Assembly: GCA_040398525.1 (NCBI GenBank)
Contig: JBBATY010000007.1
Location: forward strand, 1-64,000
Length of the DNA stretch: 64,000 nt
Source of the DNA: VFMC01 sp040398525
GTDB lineage: Bacteria; Actinomycetota; Acidimicrobiia; Acidimicrobiales; Ilumatobacteraceae
Reading direction: 5' to 3'
Both the position numbers and the translations under genes were made by a program. The stretch's first letter is position 1, and every line of letters begins with the position of its first letter. Below are positions 7,705-16,757 of this stretch, piece after piece. The notes beneath the pieces are model-generated. The model did no database searches. It saw only the letters and a list, made by a program, of their open reading frames with translations, and was not told the DNA's origin.

Positions 7705-8430
7705 TCAGGTTGCAGCGCGGCCGCGCACCGGCAGTGCCAGCCGTTCGGCGGTCACCCGCCAGACGACGTGGTTGAAGCCGAGGCCAAGGTGAGTGGTGGG
7801 CACCTCGATGTGCTCGACATGGTCGTTCACCCGGTCGATGCAGGCCCGCCAGGCGACGACACCGTCGAGACGGCTGTACAGCGCGGTGACGGCGACCGAG
7901 CGGGGCATCTCGGCCCGCGTGGCCACCTCGCGCTCGATGGCGTCGAGGTCGAGGCCCATCTCGCGGAAACGTTGCGCGGCCAGGGTGTACTTCGGCCCGC
8001 CCACCACCGGTGAGCCGAAGGTGATCACGCGGTCGACGAGGTCGGGCCGCTGGCGGGCCACCTCACGGGCGATCACCCCGCCGAGGCTCCAGCCCAGCAG
8101 GGCGATCGGCTCGCCGATCCGCGCTGCGCTGCGCTCGGCCTGGTCGAGCACGGCCGCCACCGCAGCGGGCGCGTCGCCACGGTTGGTGCCGAGGCCCCAG
8201 CCGGACATGCGATGGCCGCGCGTGCCGAGGTAGGCGCGCAGCGGGGCCGTCGTCGCGTCGCCGGCGCCGAACCCGGGCAGCACGATGGCGGTGCGCGGCC
8301 GGGTCGCCCGCTTGCCGGCGAGGCGCCAACCGTTGACAGCGAGTCGGGCCGGTTCGAGCACCGTGAGCGCCTCGCTCAGCCCGCGTCGCGTCGGTGCCTC
8401 GATCGGGCCGTCGTCGATGCGGGTCGTCAT
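7705..8430 (-). CDS. Alpha/beta hydrolase, lipase/esterase-like (241 aa)
   Basis: Single-domain alpha/beta hydrolase without a signal peptide. The nucleophile elbow is GWSLGG (Ser near residue 114), the acid is probably the Asp of SRLDGVV, and the base is the His of THLGLGF. It would cleave an ester, thioester or lactone in the cytoplasm. It lies 117 bp upstream of the phosphotransferase on the same strand and may head the Ldi-containing operon. The ATG at 8430 has no Shine-Dalgarno but has TAGCGT 6 nt upstream, the leaderless pattern seen repeatedly in this window. The substrate is unknown. Confidence 0.8.
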   Translation of the reverse strand: MTTRIDDGPIEAPTRRGLSEALTVLEPARLAVNGWRLAGKRATRPRTAIVLPGFGAGDATTAPLRAYLGTRGHRMSGWGLGTNRGDAPAAVAAVLDQAERSAARIGEPIALLGWSLGGVIAREVARQRPDLVDRVITFGSPVVGGPKYTLAAQRFREMGLDLDAIEREVATRAEMPRSVAVTALYSRLDGVVAWRACIDRVNDHVEHIEVPTTHLGLGFNHVVWRVTAERLALPVRGRAAT

Positions 8431-8436
8431 GCGACC

Positions 8437-8442
8437 ACGCTA
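8437..8442 (-). promoter_or_regulatory. -10 element (TAGCGT), leaderless promoter of the alpha/beta hydrolase
   Basis: TANNNT hexamer on the minus strand ending 6 nt before the ATG at 8430, with no ribosome binding site between. Confidence 0.5.
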
Positions 8443-8506
8443 GGCAGCCGGGTGCCGGTGGTCCACGCGAAGCAGCCCGATCCGGGCGGCTGTGACCGGG
8501 GCCCGC

Positions 8507-11219
8507 TCAGCCGAGCAGGCCGCGCACGATGTCGACGGCGAAGCCCGGCATGCCCGGGGCGTTGGCCAGGCGACCGAGCTCGGCGCGCAGCAGCGCCTGA
8601 CGGTGGTCGTCGAAGCGCTGGAACTGCAGCAGGTCGCCGACCAGGCGGATCACCAGCCCGGCGTTCACCGGCATCAGCTCGATCACCTCGTCGACGAACA
8701 CGCGGTAGCCCTCACCGGAAGGGTGGTGGAACACGCTGCGGTTGCGTGTGGCGAAGGGGAACCACACGCCCATCACCCGCCCGCGGTCGTCGCGGTCGTA
8801 GAGCGGGCCGCTCGCCAGTGCAGCGACACGCGCGATGGTGTCGGCCCGGCGGGCGCCCGACTGGGCGCGCAGCCAGCGGTCGAGCAGCTTGGGCGCGTGC
8901 TCCCAGCGGGCGTAGGTGCGAGCGACGAGCTCGTCGGCGTCGACACCGTCGACGTGCAGCAGCTGGCCGAGGGCGCGCACCGCGCGGGTGTGGTCGGGCG
9001 CGTCGAGCTGGCCGAGCGCGGCCTGCACGGCGGCGTCGGTGCCGGTGGCGAGCAGCAGGCCGAGCACCGGCTCGACGAGCGCCCGCCGCGCCAGGTCGGC
9101 CGGTGTGGTGCCGTGCGGTGCCGGGTCGGCGTGGCGGTCGAGCAGTTCGAGGAGCGGGTCGTGCAGCGCCAGGCCGAGCTCGCGTCGCAGGAACCCAAGG
9201 CCGGAGGCCACGCCGTCGACGTCGATCTGCGGCTCGCGGTCGCCGAGCATGAACTCGTCGGGCACGGCGAGCAATTGGGCGAGCAGCATCGGTTCGGCCG
9301 CGCTGCCCGCGCCGGTGGTCGGCGCGTCGCCGACAGCGAGCACCGTGCCGAGCGCTGCTGCCACTGCCTCCACATCGGCTGCAGCCTCGGCGCTGCGCCC
9401 GGCCCGATGGGCGTCGATCGCCCGGATCATCAGTGCCTCGGCGGCCCACCAGCGGGTGTAGGCGTCGTCGTCGTGGACGACCAGCGCCGCCAACCGGTGA
9501 CGGTCGTGGTCGACCGCCAGGTCGACCGGGGCGGTGTAGCCGCGCAGCGGGGCCAGCGCGAACGGGGCCGGCGCCTCGACCCGCACCGTGCGCTCGCGCC
9601 CGTCGAGCACCACGAGGTGCTCGGTGACGGCCGGCCCACCGTCGAGCGACACGGCGAGCGCCGTGCCGTCGAGGCCGCGAAACCCGAAGCGCATCGGCAC
9701 GCCCACCGGTGGGTCGTCGCGCAGCGAGTCGGTGCGGGCCACGGTGATCGTCGATCCGTCGTCGGCAACGGTGCACGACAGCGCCGGGCGCCCCGACAGC
9801 GCGAACCAGCGGGCGACGCTGTCGATCGCGTCGGCACGATCGGGAGCCACCTCGCGGGCCACGCCGAGGAAGTCGTCGATGCCCGCGGCATCGAGGTCGA
9901 AGCGGTGGTGGAAGGTGGTGAACACGGTGTGCCAGCGCTCGGGGCCGAGCACCGAGCGGAGCATCCCGAACACCTCGGCGCCCTTCAGGTAGGTGGTGCG
10001 CGTGTAGAGCTGCTCGGGGTTGTCGACCTCGCCGCGCACCACCGGCGCACCGAGGGTGACCTCCTCGGGGAACTGCAGGCGGCGCAGGTCGAGCACCTCG
10101 AGCACCCGCCCGGCCGGGCCGAGCAGGTGCCGACGCACGTCGTTCTGCGCGGTGAGCACCGTCAGGCCTTCCTTCAGCGCCAGTTGGCCCCAGCTGCGCA
10201 CCGTCACCCGGTTGCCGCGGGTGTGGTGGCCGTACTCGTGGGCGATGTTGAGCAGGATCAGCACCAGGTCGTCGTCGACCCATCCCCGCGTGTCGACCAC
10301 CAGCAACGCCGGGTCGAAGAACATCAGCCCCTGGTACTCGGTGGCGTCGGGGTAGCCGGGCACGGCCACGAAGGTGAGCGTGTCGTGGTCGTGCTCGAGG
10401 CCGCCGTTGGCCTCGTCGTAGGCGATCGTCGCCGCCATCGTCTCGAGGGCGAACTCGGCGCCGCCGATCAGCTCGGGCGGGGCGGCGACGCGCAGCTCGA
10501 TGGTGCGTCCGGTGCGCGTGGTGAACGGACGCGACCGGATGGCGAGCTCGCCGGCGACGACGGCGAACAGGTAGCTCGGCTTGGCCACCGAGTCGACGTA
10601 GCGGGCGTGGGCCCGCCCGTCGGGCAGGGTGCCCTGGTCGACCAGGCGGCCGTTGGCGAGCAGCACCGGGTAGCGGGCCGGGTCGGCCACCAGGGTGACG
10701 TCGAAGGTGGCCCGGTTCGACGGTCGGTCGATCGACCAGGTGATCCGCCGGAACCCCTGCGGCTCGACCCGGGTGCTCAGCAGCTGTGGCCCGGCCGTCA
10801 CCCCGAGGTCGGTGGTGCCTGCCGGGCGGACGGCGACCGTCGTGGCCACCCGGTGNNNNNNNNNNNNNNNNNNNNNNNNNNNNNNNNNNNNNNNNNNNNN
10901 NNNNNNNNNNNNNNNNNNNNNNNNNNNNNNNNNNNNNNNNNNNNNNNNNNNNNNNGGCCAGGTGGATCGTGAGCGTGCGATCGGTGAGCTCGTACTCGTC
11001 GGCGCCGAGCTCGCGGCCGTCGACTGCGACGCGCAGCGTCTCGAGGCCGCGTCCGTCGAGCACCAGCGGGGCGTCACCGTCACCGGTGCGCACCACGTCG
11101 GACTCGCACTCGACGAGCGTGCGCTCGGTGTCGAGCTCGAGCCGCATCGTGAGGTGGTCGATCCTCCAGGTGGCGACGCCGTCGACCGGGGCCGGTGTGG
11201 TCGTCGTCGCCGACGACAC
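8507..11219 (-). CDS. pepN: M1-family aminopeptidase (PepN-like), interrupted by an assembly gap
   Basis: Zinc metallo-aminopeptidase of the M1 family that trims N-terminal residues from peptides in the cytoplasm. The zinc site is HEYGHHTRGN (near 10230) with the third ligand in LKEGLT, as in E. coli PepN. DRPSNRATF and the C-terminal helical domain also fit. The exopeptidase GAMEN motif is altered to DATEY, although its Glu is kept. The GTG at 11219 directly follows the stop of the upstream aminotransferase gene. A 100-N gap (10856-10955) separates the first ~88 codons from the rest; frames on the two sides join if the real gap is a multiple of three, so the gene is probably intact and missing roughly the segment between the first beta strands and LLSTRVEPQGF. 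Confidence 0.88.
10856..10955. other. Assembly gap (100 N) inside pepN
   Basis: Run of 100 unknown bases. The flanks share no overlap. The reading frames on either side differ by one, so the true missing length must be a multiple of three if the gene is intact; 100 is a placeholder. Confidence 0.95.
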
Positions 11220-12497
11220 TCAGCGCCGCCCGAGGAACTCGGCGATGAGGCCGACGGCGGTGTCGATCTCGTCGAGGGTGTTGTAGTGGGTGGGTCCGAT
11301 GCGTACGACGCCGCCGCGGTCGGCGAGGCCGAGCCACTCGACCACGGGCAGGGCGTAGGAGTGGCCGTTCCACACGTAGACCCCGTGGTCGCCGAGGAAG
11401 TCGGCCATCGCCTCGGGGTCCATGCCGTCGGCGGTGATCGACACGGTGGGCACGCGGCGGTGGTAGGCGGTCGGGTCGGTGATGCCGTGGATGCGCACGC
11501 CGTCGATCGCGGCGAGGCCGCTGATCAACCGCTCGCTCAGGCTCTCCTCGTAGTGGGCCATCGCGGCGAGCCCGGCGTGCAGGTCGCGGGTGCGCTCGCG
11601 CAGCCCGGGCGTGTCGGGCCGGTGCTCGGCGCCCATCGTGCGCCCGACCCACTCGAGGTACTCGAGCGCACCGATCGTGCCCGCCTGCCCGGCGAGCGAC
11701 TGGGTGCCGGTCTCCCACTTGTTGGGCGTGAGGTCGGGCACGGTGCGCAGGTGGTAGGCGGGCGTGCCCTGGAGCAGCTCCTCGCGCCCGTACAGCACAC
11801 CCTGGTGCGGGCCGTAGAACTTGTAGGCCGACGAGATGAGGAAGTCGCACCCGAGGGCCTGCACGTCGATCGGCCCGTGCGGCGCGAACTGCACGGCGTC
11901 GATGTAGGTCATTGCGCCGGCCGCGCGCAGGCGGGCGCACATCTCGCCCACCGGGTTGATGGTGCCGAGCAGGTTGCTCGCGTAGTTCAGCGCGGCGAAC
12001 TTGGTGCGCGGGGTGATGAGCGAGTCGAGCTCGTCGAGGTCGATCTCGTAGGTGTCGCGGTCGAAGCCGAGGGTCTTCACCACCATGCCGCGCTCGGCGG
12101 CCATCGTCCGCCACGGGGTGTTGTTGCCCTCGTGCTCCATGGCGGTGATGATCATCTCGTCGCCCTCGCTGAAGCGCGGGCCGAGGGCGCGGGCCATCAC
12201 GAACGTGAGGGTGGTCATGTTCGGTCCGAACACCACCTCGCGGTCGGACGCAGCGTTGTAGAAGTCGGCCATCGCCACGTGCGCAGCGTGGGTGAGCGCC
12301 GTTGCCTCGCGTGACGTCTGGAACTGGCCGCCCATGTTGGCGTTGCAGTGCACGAGCGCGTGGTGCATCTGGTCGAGCACCTGTTGGGGCACCTGGGTGC
12401 CGGCCGGGTTGTCGAGGTAGACGCGCGGCCGCCCGTCGGCGTGGGGCAGGGCCAGGGCGGGGAAGAGGTCGCGGATCGCGTCGAGGTGCAAGGTCAT
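11220..12497 (-). CDS. Class V aminotransferase, cysteine desulfurase-like (425 aa)
   Basis: PLP enzyme of the class V aminotransferase fold. The PLP lysine lies in SSAYKFYGPHQG, and EHEGNN, the YIDAVQFAPHG cofactor Asp/Gln segment and GTQSLAGQAG are all in place. It is closest in layout to the cysteine-desulfurase-like subfamily (the VC1184 type) rather than to housekeeping IscS. I see no clear mobile-loop catalytic cysteine, so another beta-elimination or transamination activity is possible. It begins an operon with pepN, whose GTG follows its stop directly. Upstream, GACAAT ends 7 nt before the ATG, and the shared palindromic operator is 36 nt further, so it is probably co-regulated with the hydrolase locus to its right. 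Confidence 0.82.
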   Translation of the reverse strand: MTLHLDAIRDLFPALALPHADGRPRVYLDNPAGTQVPQQVLDQMHHALVHCNANMGGQFQTSREATALTHAAHVAMADFYNAASDREVVFGPNMTTLTFVMARALGPRFSEGDEMIITAMEHEGNNTPWRTMAAERGMVVKTLGFDRDTYEIDLDELDSLITPRTKFAALNYASNLLGTINPVGEMCARLRAAGAMTYIDAVQFAPHGPIDVQALGCDFLISSAYKFYGPHQGVLYGREELLQGTPAYHLRTVPDLTPNKWETGTQSLAGQAGTIGALEYLEWVGRTMGAEHRPDTPGLRERTRDLHAGLAAMAHYEESLSERLISGLAAIDGVRIHGITDPTAYHRRVPTVSITADGMDPEAMADFLGDHGVYVWNGHSYALPVVEWLGLADRGGVVRIGPTHYNTLDEIDTAVGLIAEFLGRR

Positions 12498-12504
12498 AGA
12501 AGAG

Positions 12505-12510
12505 ATTGTC
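12505..12510 (-). promoter_or_regulatory. -10 element (GACAAT), leaderless promoter of the aminotransferase
   Basis: Minus-strand GACAAT ends 7 nt before the ATG at 12497. The operator at 12534-12548 would cover or abut its -35 region. Confidence 0.45.
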
Positions 12511-12533
12511 CCGGCTCAGGGGTTGGTACTGTC

Positions 12534-12548
12534 TTGTACGGTGTGCAA
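12534..12548. promoter_or_regulatory. Palindromic operator 1 in a divergent promoter
   Basis: TTGTACGGTGTGCAA lies in the 84-bp divergent region between the aminotransferase and the first beta-lactamase-fold gene. The half sites TTGTAC and GTGCAA match in 5 of 6 positions. The same pattern occurs at 14010-14024 and 26943-26957, always in front of genes of the peptide hydrolysis locus. It lies downstream of a TACTGT -10 candidate (12527-12532) for the rightward gene and upstream of the leftward -10, so a bound repressor could block both directions. Confidence 0.65.
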
Positions 12549-12581
12549 CTGTAGCGCACCGAGCGACAGGAGGCCGAGCCG

Positions 12582-14000
12582 ATGACCATGACTGGTGCCG
12601 ACGAACGACGTGCTGCGGTCGAGAACGGGCTGTTGCCCATCGTGCGCATCGTCGACCGACCATTGCGCTGGACGATGGACGAGCGCCTCGCCCACTACGG
12701 CTGTCCCGGGGCGGCCGTCGCCGTGATGCGCGACGGCACGATCGACTGGGTGGCCGGGTTCGGTCGCCGCGACGCCGACCGGCCCGACCCGGTGGGCCCG
12801 GACACGGTGTTCATGGTGGCCTCGTGCAGCAAGCCGGTGACGGCCGTGATGGTGCTGCAGCAGGTCGAGCGCGGCGTGCTCGACCTCGACGTCGACGTCA
12901 ACACCTACATGAAGCGCTGGCAGGTGCCGGCCAACGAGTTCACCGCCGAGCAGCCGGTCACGCTGCGCCACTGCCTCAGCCACACCGCCGGATTGAGCAT
13001 CAACGGCTGGGGCATCGTCCTGCAGGACGGCAGCCCGGTGCCCACCATCGACGACCTGCTCGCGGGCCGGCCCCCGTCGACCATGGGCCCGGTCGTGGTG
13101 AACAAGGCCTACGACGGCACGAGCCGCTACTCCGGCGGCGGCTACCTGATCGCCCAGATGGTGCTCGAGGACGTGCTCGGCATCGGCTTCGACGACCTCG
13201 CCGAGCAGATGCTGTTCGGGCCGCTCGGCATGACGAACAGCTCGTTCACCCAGCCGCTCACGCCGCGGCTGCGCTCGGACGTGGCGTCGGGCCACGGCGA
13301 CGACGGACGACCGCATCCCGGTGGGTGGAGCATCTCGTCGGAGATGGCCACGGGTGGTCTGTTCAGCACGGCGCGCGACTACGCCACGTTCCTGCTCGCC
13401 GTGCGCGCCGCGTGGGCCGGCGAGCCCGGTTCGATCCTCGGCCAGTCGATGGCCCGCGAGATGCTCACCCGTCACGCGCTCGGCGACTTCGGCCTCGGCA
13501 TCCGTGTGCTCGGCGACGGTCCCACCAGGGTGAACCACGGCGGCTCGAACGACGGCTACCAGAGCGAGACCAACACCTTCCTCGAGTCCGGCGACGGCGC
13601 CGTGGTGCTCACCAACGCCACCTCGGGCATCTTCCTCTATCGCGAGATCCTGAACGCCGTGGCCGATGTGTACGGCTGGCCGGACTTCCTGCTCGCCCCG
13701 AAGCGGCTCCGCCATCTGAGCGAGGAGGAGATGACCGAACTGTGCGGCTCGTACCGGATCGAGATCGGCATCGAACTGCCGTTCATCGAGGTGTGGGTCG
13801 ACAACGGAACGCTCTACAGCCAGGTTCCCGGGCTGCGCTTCGGCGTGCAGGAGACCTTCTGTGACGAGGACGGCGTGCTGTTCCAGCAGACCGGCCCGTT
13901 CGAGACGCACGTGCTGCGCGACGAGGCCGGGCGCGTCACCGGCATCGCGGCCAGGGAGTCGGGCGTCGAGTTCCTGCGCGCATCGAAAGTCGAGCGATGA
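12582..14000 (+). CDS. Serine hydrolase, beta-lactamase/DD-peptidase fold (472 aa), cytoplasmic
   Basis: Penicillin-binding-protein-fold hydrolase with catalytic SCSK (Ser81-Lys84), YSG (Tyr183) and HGG (319-321) in the place of KTG. There is no signal peptide, so it acts in the cytoplasm and is not a resistance beta-lactamase. A C-terminal beta domain of ~100 residues (from about 370) resembles the lid domains of D-aminopeptidase and Pab87/MlrB-type enzymes. The likely role is cleavage of an amide or ester bond in an imported peptide. CAGGAGG lies 8 nt before the ATG. It is followed 60 nt on by the ABC binding-protein gene, which has its own copy of the operator. It is a paralogue of the genes at 21852 and, more distantly, 23243. 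Confidence 0.85.
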   Translation: MTMTGADERRAAVENGLLPIVRIVDRPLRWTMDERLAHYGCPGAAVAVMRDGTIDWVAGFGRRDADRPDPVGPDTVFMVASCSKPVTAVMVLQQVERGVLDLDVDVNTYMKRWQVPANEFTAEQPVTLRHCLSHTAGLSINGWGIVLQDGSPVPTIDDLLAGRPPSTMGPVVVNKAYDGTSRYSGGGYLIAQMVLEDVLGIGFDDLAEQMLFGPLGMTNSSFTQPLTPRLRSDVASGHGDDGRPHPGGWSISSEMATGGLFSTARDYATFLLAVRAAWAGEPGSILGQSMAREMLTRHALGDFGLGIRVLGDGPTRVNHGGSNDGYQSETNTFLESGDGAVVLTNATSGIFLYREILNAVADVYGWPDFLLAPKRLRHLSEEEMTELCGSYRIEIGIELPFIEVWVDNGTLYSQVPGLRFGVQETFCDEDGVLFQQTGPFETHVLRDEAGRVTGIAARESGVEFLRASKVER

Positions 14001-14009
14001 GCGCCGCTC

Positions 14010-14024
14010 TTGTACATCGTGCAA
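14010..14024. promoter_or_regulatory. Palindromic operator 2, before the ABC transporter genes
   Basis: TTGTACATCGTGCAA starts 9 nt after the stop of the preceding gene. An AATAAT -10-like hexamer (14023-14028) overlaps its right edge, so a bound protein would block the transporter promoter. It has the same spacing and half sites as the copy at 12534-12548. Confidence 0.65.
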
Positions 14025-14059
14025 TAATGTCCGCAGATCATCCTCAGGGGGGACCAACC

Positions 14060-15769
14060 ATGACCACCAGCACGCGTCGATCGCACCTCGTGCGCCTCGT
14101 CGGTCTCGCCGCGGCCTCGGCGTTCATCGCCGTGGCCTGTGGTGGCAACGACCCGTCGGCCGTCACCACCTCGAGCGCAGCGCCGGCCACCACCGCCGCA
14201 CCCACCGACTCGAGCGCACCCGACACCACCACGGGTGGCCCCGACACGACGGCAGCACCCGAGACCACGGCCCCAGCCCCGGAGCCGAAGCCGGGTGGCA
14301 GCATCGTCGTCGCCCTCGACAACGAGTCGGCCGGGTTCAACCCGACCAACGACCCGTGGTCGAACGGCGGCCACAACGTCGCCAAGACGATCTTCGACTC
14401 GCTCGCGACGTACGACGCCGAGGGCAAGGTCGTCCCCTACCTGGCCGAGTCGATCACCCCGAGCGAGGATTCGACGGTGTGGACGATCACGCTCCGGCCC
14501 GGGGTGAGCTTCCACAACGGCGAGCCGTTCAACGCCGACGCGGTCCGCATCAACTTCGAGGCCTCGTTGGCCAGCCCGGTTGCCAAGGACCAGCTGTCGC
14601 TGATCTCCAGCCTGGAAGTGCTCGACGAGCTCACCCTGCAGGTCAACATGAGCCAGCGATGGGGCACGTTCATGACCAAGCTGGTCGGTGAGGCCGGTTC
14701 GCAGGTCGGCTACATGGCCGCCCCGGCGATGCTCGCCTCGCCCGACGGCAACCGCAACCCGATCGGCACCGGCCCGTTCGTGTTCCAGGAGTGGGTGCCC
14801 GACGACCGTCTCGTCGTCGTGCGCAACGAGCAGTACTGGCAGCGTCCCGCCTACCTCGAGCAGATCACCTTCCGCCCGTTCCCGGATTCGACGGCCCGCC
14901 AGGCCGCATTCGACGCAGGTGACGTCGACGCCTACTACACCGGCGATCCGGCCGACCTCGTCGACTACCTCGCCCAGGACGAAGCCGGCGAGGTGAACGT
15001 CACCCTCGGTTCGCCGGCCGGCCCCGACATGATCATGTTCAACACCACGGTGCCGCCGCTCGACGACGCCCGCGTGCGCCGAGCGCTGGTGATGGCCATC
15101 GAGGTCGAGCGGCTCTTCGCCTACTCCAACGGCGTCGGCGTGAAGCAGCCGATCTACGCGCCGTACGCCACCGACTCGTTCTGGTACGTCGAGACCGAGT
15201 ACCCGCGCTACGACCTCGAGGGCGCCAAGGCGCTGATCGACGAGTACGTCGCCGAGACCGGCAACCCGGTCGAGTTCGACTTCGCCGGTGGCCCGGACCC
15301 CTTCGTCGTGGGCTACCAGGAGCTCATCCAGAGCATGTGGGCCGAAGCCGGCGCCACCTCCAACATCGTGTCTCGCGCCCAGGCCGACAACATCGGCAAG
15401 GTGATCAACGGCGAGTACGAGGTCACCCTGTGGGGCAACATGGGCGGCGGTGACCCCGACAACGACTACCAGTACTTCCGTTCCGGCACCGGCTTGAACT
15501 TCAGCCGCTACACCTCGCCGGTCATCGACGCCGCCATGGATGCCGGCCGCGCCACCGGCGATGCGGAGGAGCGCAAGAAGCAGTACGCCATCGTCCAGGA
15601 AGAGCTGGCCAAGGCGATGCCCTACGGCTGGTTGGGCACCAACAAGCTGGGCGTCGTCGCCCGGGCCGATCTGCTCGGCATCAGCGACTTCACCTTGCCC
15701 GACGGCACCCCCGGACAGCCGATGACCTCGGGCCACTTCTTCTTGAAGGACGCCTGGCTGAACGTATGA
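14060..15769 (+). CDS. ABC transporter substrate-binding lipoprotein, family 5 (dipeptide/oligopeptide type, 569 aa)
   Basis: Extracytoplasmic solute receptor of the DppA/OppA class. The N-terminus is a lipoprotein signal with lipobox AVAC (Cys near residue 30), followed by a Thr/Ala/Pro-rich linker and the SBP_bac_5 domain. The start at 14060 is supported by GGGGGGA six nt upstream and by the short basic N-region; the longer frame from 13997 would overlap the operator. It is followed by two permease genes in the same transcription unit. The sequence does not identify the ligand, but the surrounding hydrolases point to peptides or amide-bearing compounds. Confidence 0.92.
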   Translation: MTTSTRRSHLVRLVGLAAASAFIAVACGGNDPSAVTTSSAAPATTAAPTDSSAPDTTTGGPDTTAAPETTAPAPEPKPGGSIVVALDNESAGFNPTNDPWSNGGHNVAKTIFDSLATYDAEGKVVPYLAESITPSEDSTVWTITLRPGVSFHNGEPFNADAVRINFEASLASPVAKDQLSLISSLEVLDELTLQVNMSQRWGTFMTKLVGEAGSQVGYMAAPAMLASPDGNRNPIGTGPFVFQEWVPDDRLVVVRNEQYWQRPAYLEQITFRPFPDSTARQAAFDAGDVDAYYTGDPADLVDYLAQDEAGEVNVTLGSPAGPDMIMFNTTVPPLDDARVRRALVMAIEVERLFAYSNGVGVKQPIYAPYATDSFWYVETEYPRYDLEGAKALIDEYVAETGNPVEFDFAGGPDPFVVGYQELIQSMWAEAGATSNIVSRAQADNIGKVINGEYEVTLWGNMGGGDPDNDYQYFRSGTGLNFSRYTSPVIDAAMDAGRATGDAEERKKQYAIVQEELAKAMPYGWLGTNKLGVVARADLLGISDFTLPDGTPGQPMTSGHFFLKDAWLNV

Positions 15770-15803
15770 CCGACGCACCGAGCGACGGGCCGGGGAGCCG
15801 ACG

Positions 15804-16757
15804 GTGAGGATCCTCGCCGTCCGGTTCGTCCGGCTCGTCGCCGTGCTGTTGGCCGTCACCTTCGCGTCGTTCGCGATGGTGAGCCTGCTCCCCGGCGACA
15901 TCGTCACGGCGCTGCTCGGCGAACGGGCCACACCGGAAGACCAACAGGCCGTCCGCGAGGAGCTGCGCCTCGACGACCCCATCCCGGTGCGCTACGTGCG
16001 CTGGCTCGGTGACGCAGTGCAGGGCGACCTCGGCACGAGCTACCGCACCGGCCAACCCGTGGCCGAGTCGCTCAGCCAGCGGGTCGGGGTCACCCTCGAG
16101 TTGGTCGTGCTGTCGCAGGTGGTCGCGCTGTCCCTGGCCGTGCCGATGGCCATCGCCGGGGCGCTGCGGCCGGGCAGCTTCCTCGACCGCTCGCTGAGCG
16201 GTGTGCAGCTGGGGTTGCTGGCTCTGCCCGGCTACCTGCTCGCCCTCGGACTGATCGCGATCTTCGCAGTGCGGCTCGGCTGGTTCGATACCGGCGGGTA
16301 CGTGCCGCTGCGCGACGACCCGCTCGGCAACCTGCGCTCGATGGTGCTGCCCGCGTTCGCCCTCGGACTCGAGCAGGTCGCGATGTACGCCCGCGTGCTG
16401 CGCAGCGACCTGATCGCCACCTTCGACCAGCAGTTCATCTGGTTGGCGCGCGCCAAGGGCAACCCGACCCACCGCATCGTCACCCGGCACGCCTTGCGGC
16501 CGGCCTCGCTCGGCACCGTCACCCTGGCCGGCATCACCCTCGGCCGGCTCATCGGCGGAGCCGTGCTCATCGAGACGATCTTCGCCCTGCCCGGCCTCGG
16601 CCGGTTCACGATCGACTCGATCAACAACCGCGACTACATGGCGCTGCAGGGTGCGGTCGTGGTGGCCACTGTCGGATTTGTCATCGTCAACGTGGCCGTC
16701 GACCTGTTGCACAGCGTGCTCGACCCGCGCATCCGCAGCGCAGCGAGGCCGACGTGA
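15804..16757 (+). CDS. ABC transporter permease, DppB/OppB type (317 aa)
   Basis: Inner-membrane permease of a peptide-type importer. It has the typical N-terminal helix with a LLPGD segment, a periplasmic region, and the cytoplasmic EAA-like loop ARAKGNPTHRIVTRHALRP that docks the ATPase. The GTG at 15804 has GGGGAG 6 nt upstream. Its stop overlaps the start of the next permease (GTGA). It forms the transmembrane pore with that permease. Confidence 0.93.
   Translation: MRILAVRFVRLVAVLLAVTFASFAMVSLLPGDIVTALLGERATPEDQQAVREELRLDDPIPVRYVRWLGDAVQGDLGTSYRTGQPVAESLSQRVGVTLELVVLSQVVALSLAVPMAIAGALRPGSFLDRSLSGVQLGLLALPGYLLALGLIAIFAVRLGWFDTGGYVPLRDDPLGNLRSMVLPAFALGLEQVAMYARVLRSDLIATFDQQFIWLARAKGNPTHRIVTRHALRPASLGTVTLAGITLGRLIGGAVLIETIFALPGLGRFTIDSINNRDYMALQGAVVVATVGFVIVNVAVDLLHSVLDPRIRSAARPT

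Noticed and set aside
10856..10955. False gap like the one at 29842
   Set aside because: The flanking bases show no overlap, and protein comparison with PepN suggests that about 30 residues are really missing.
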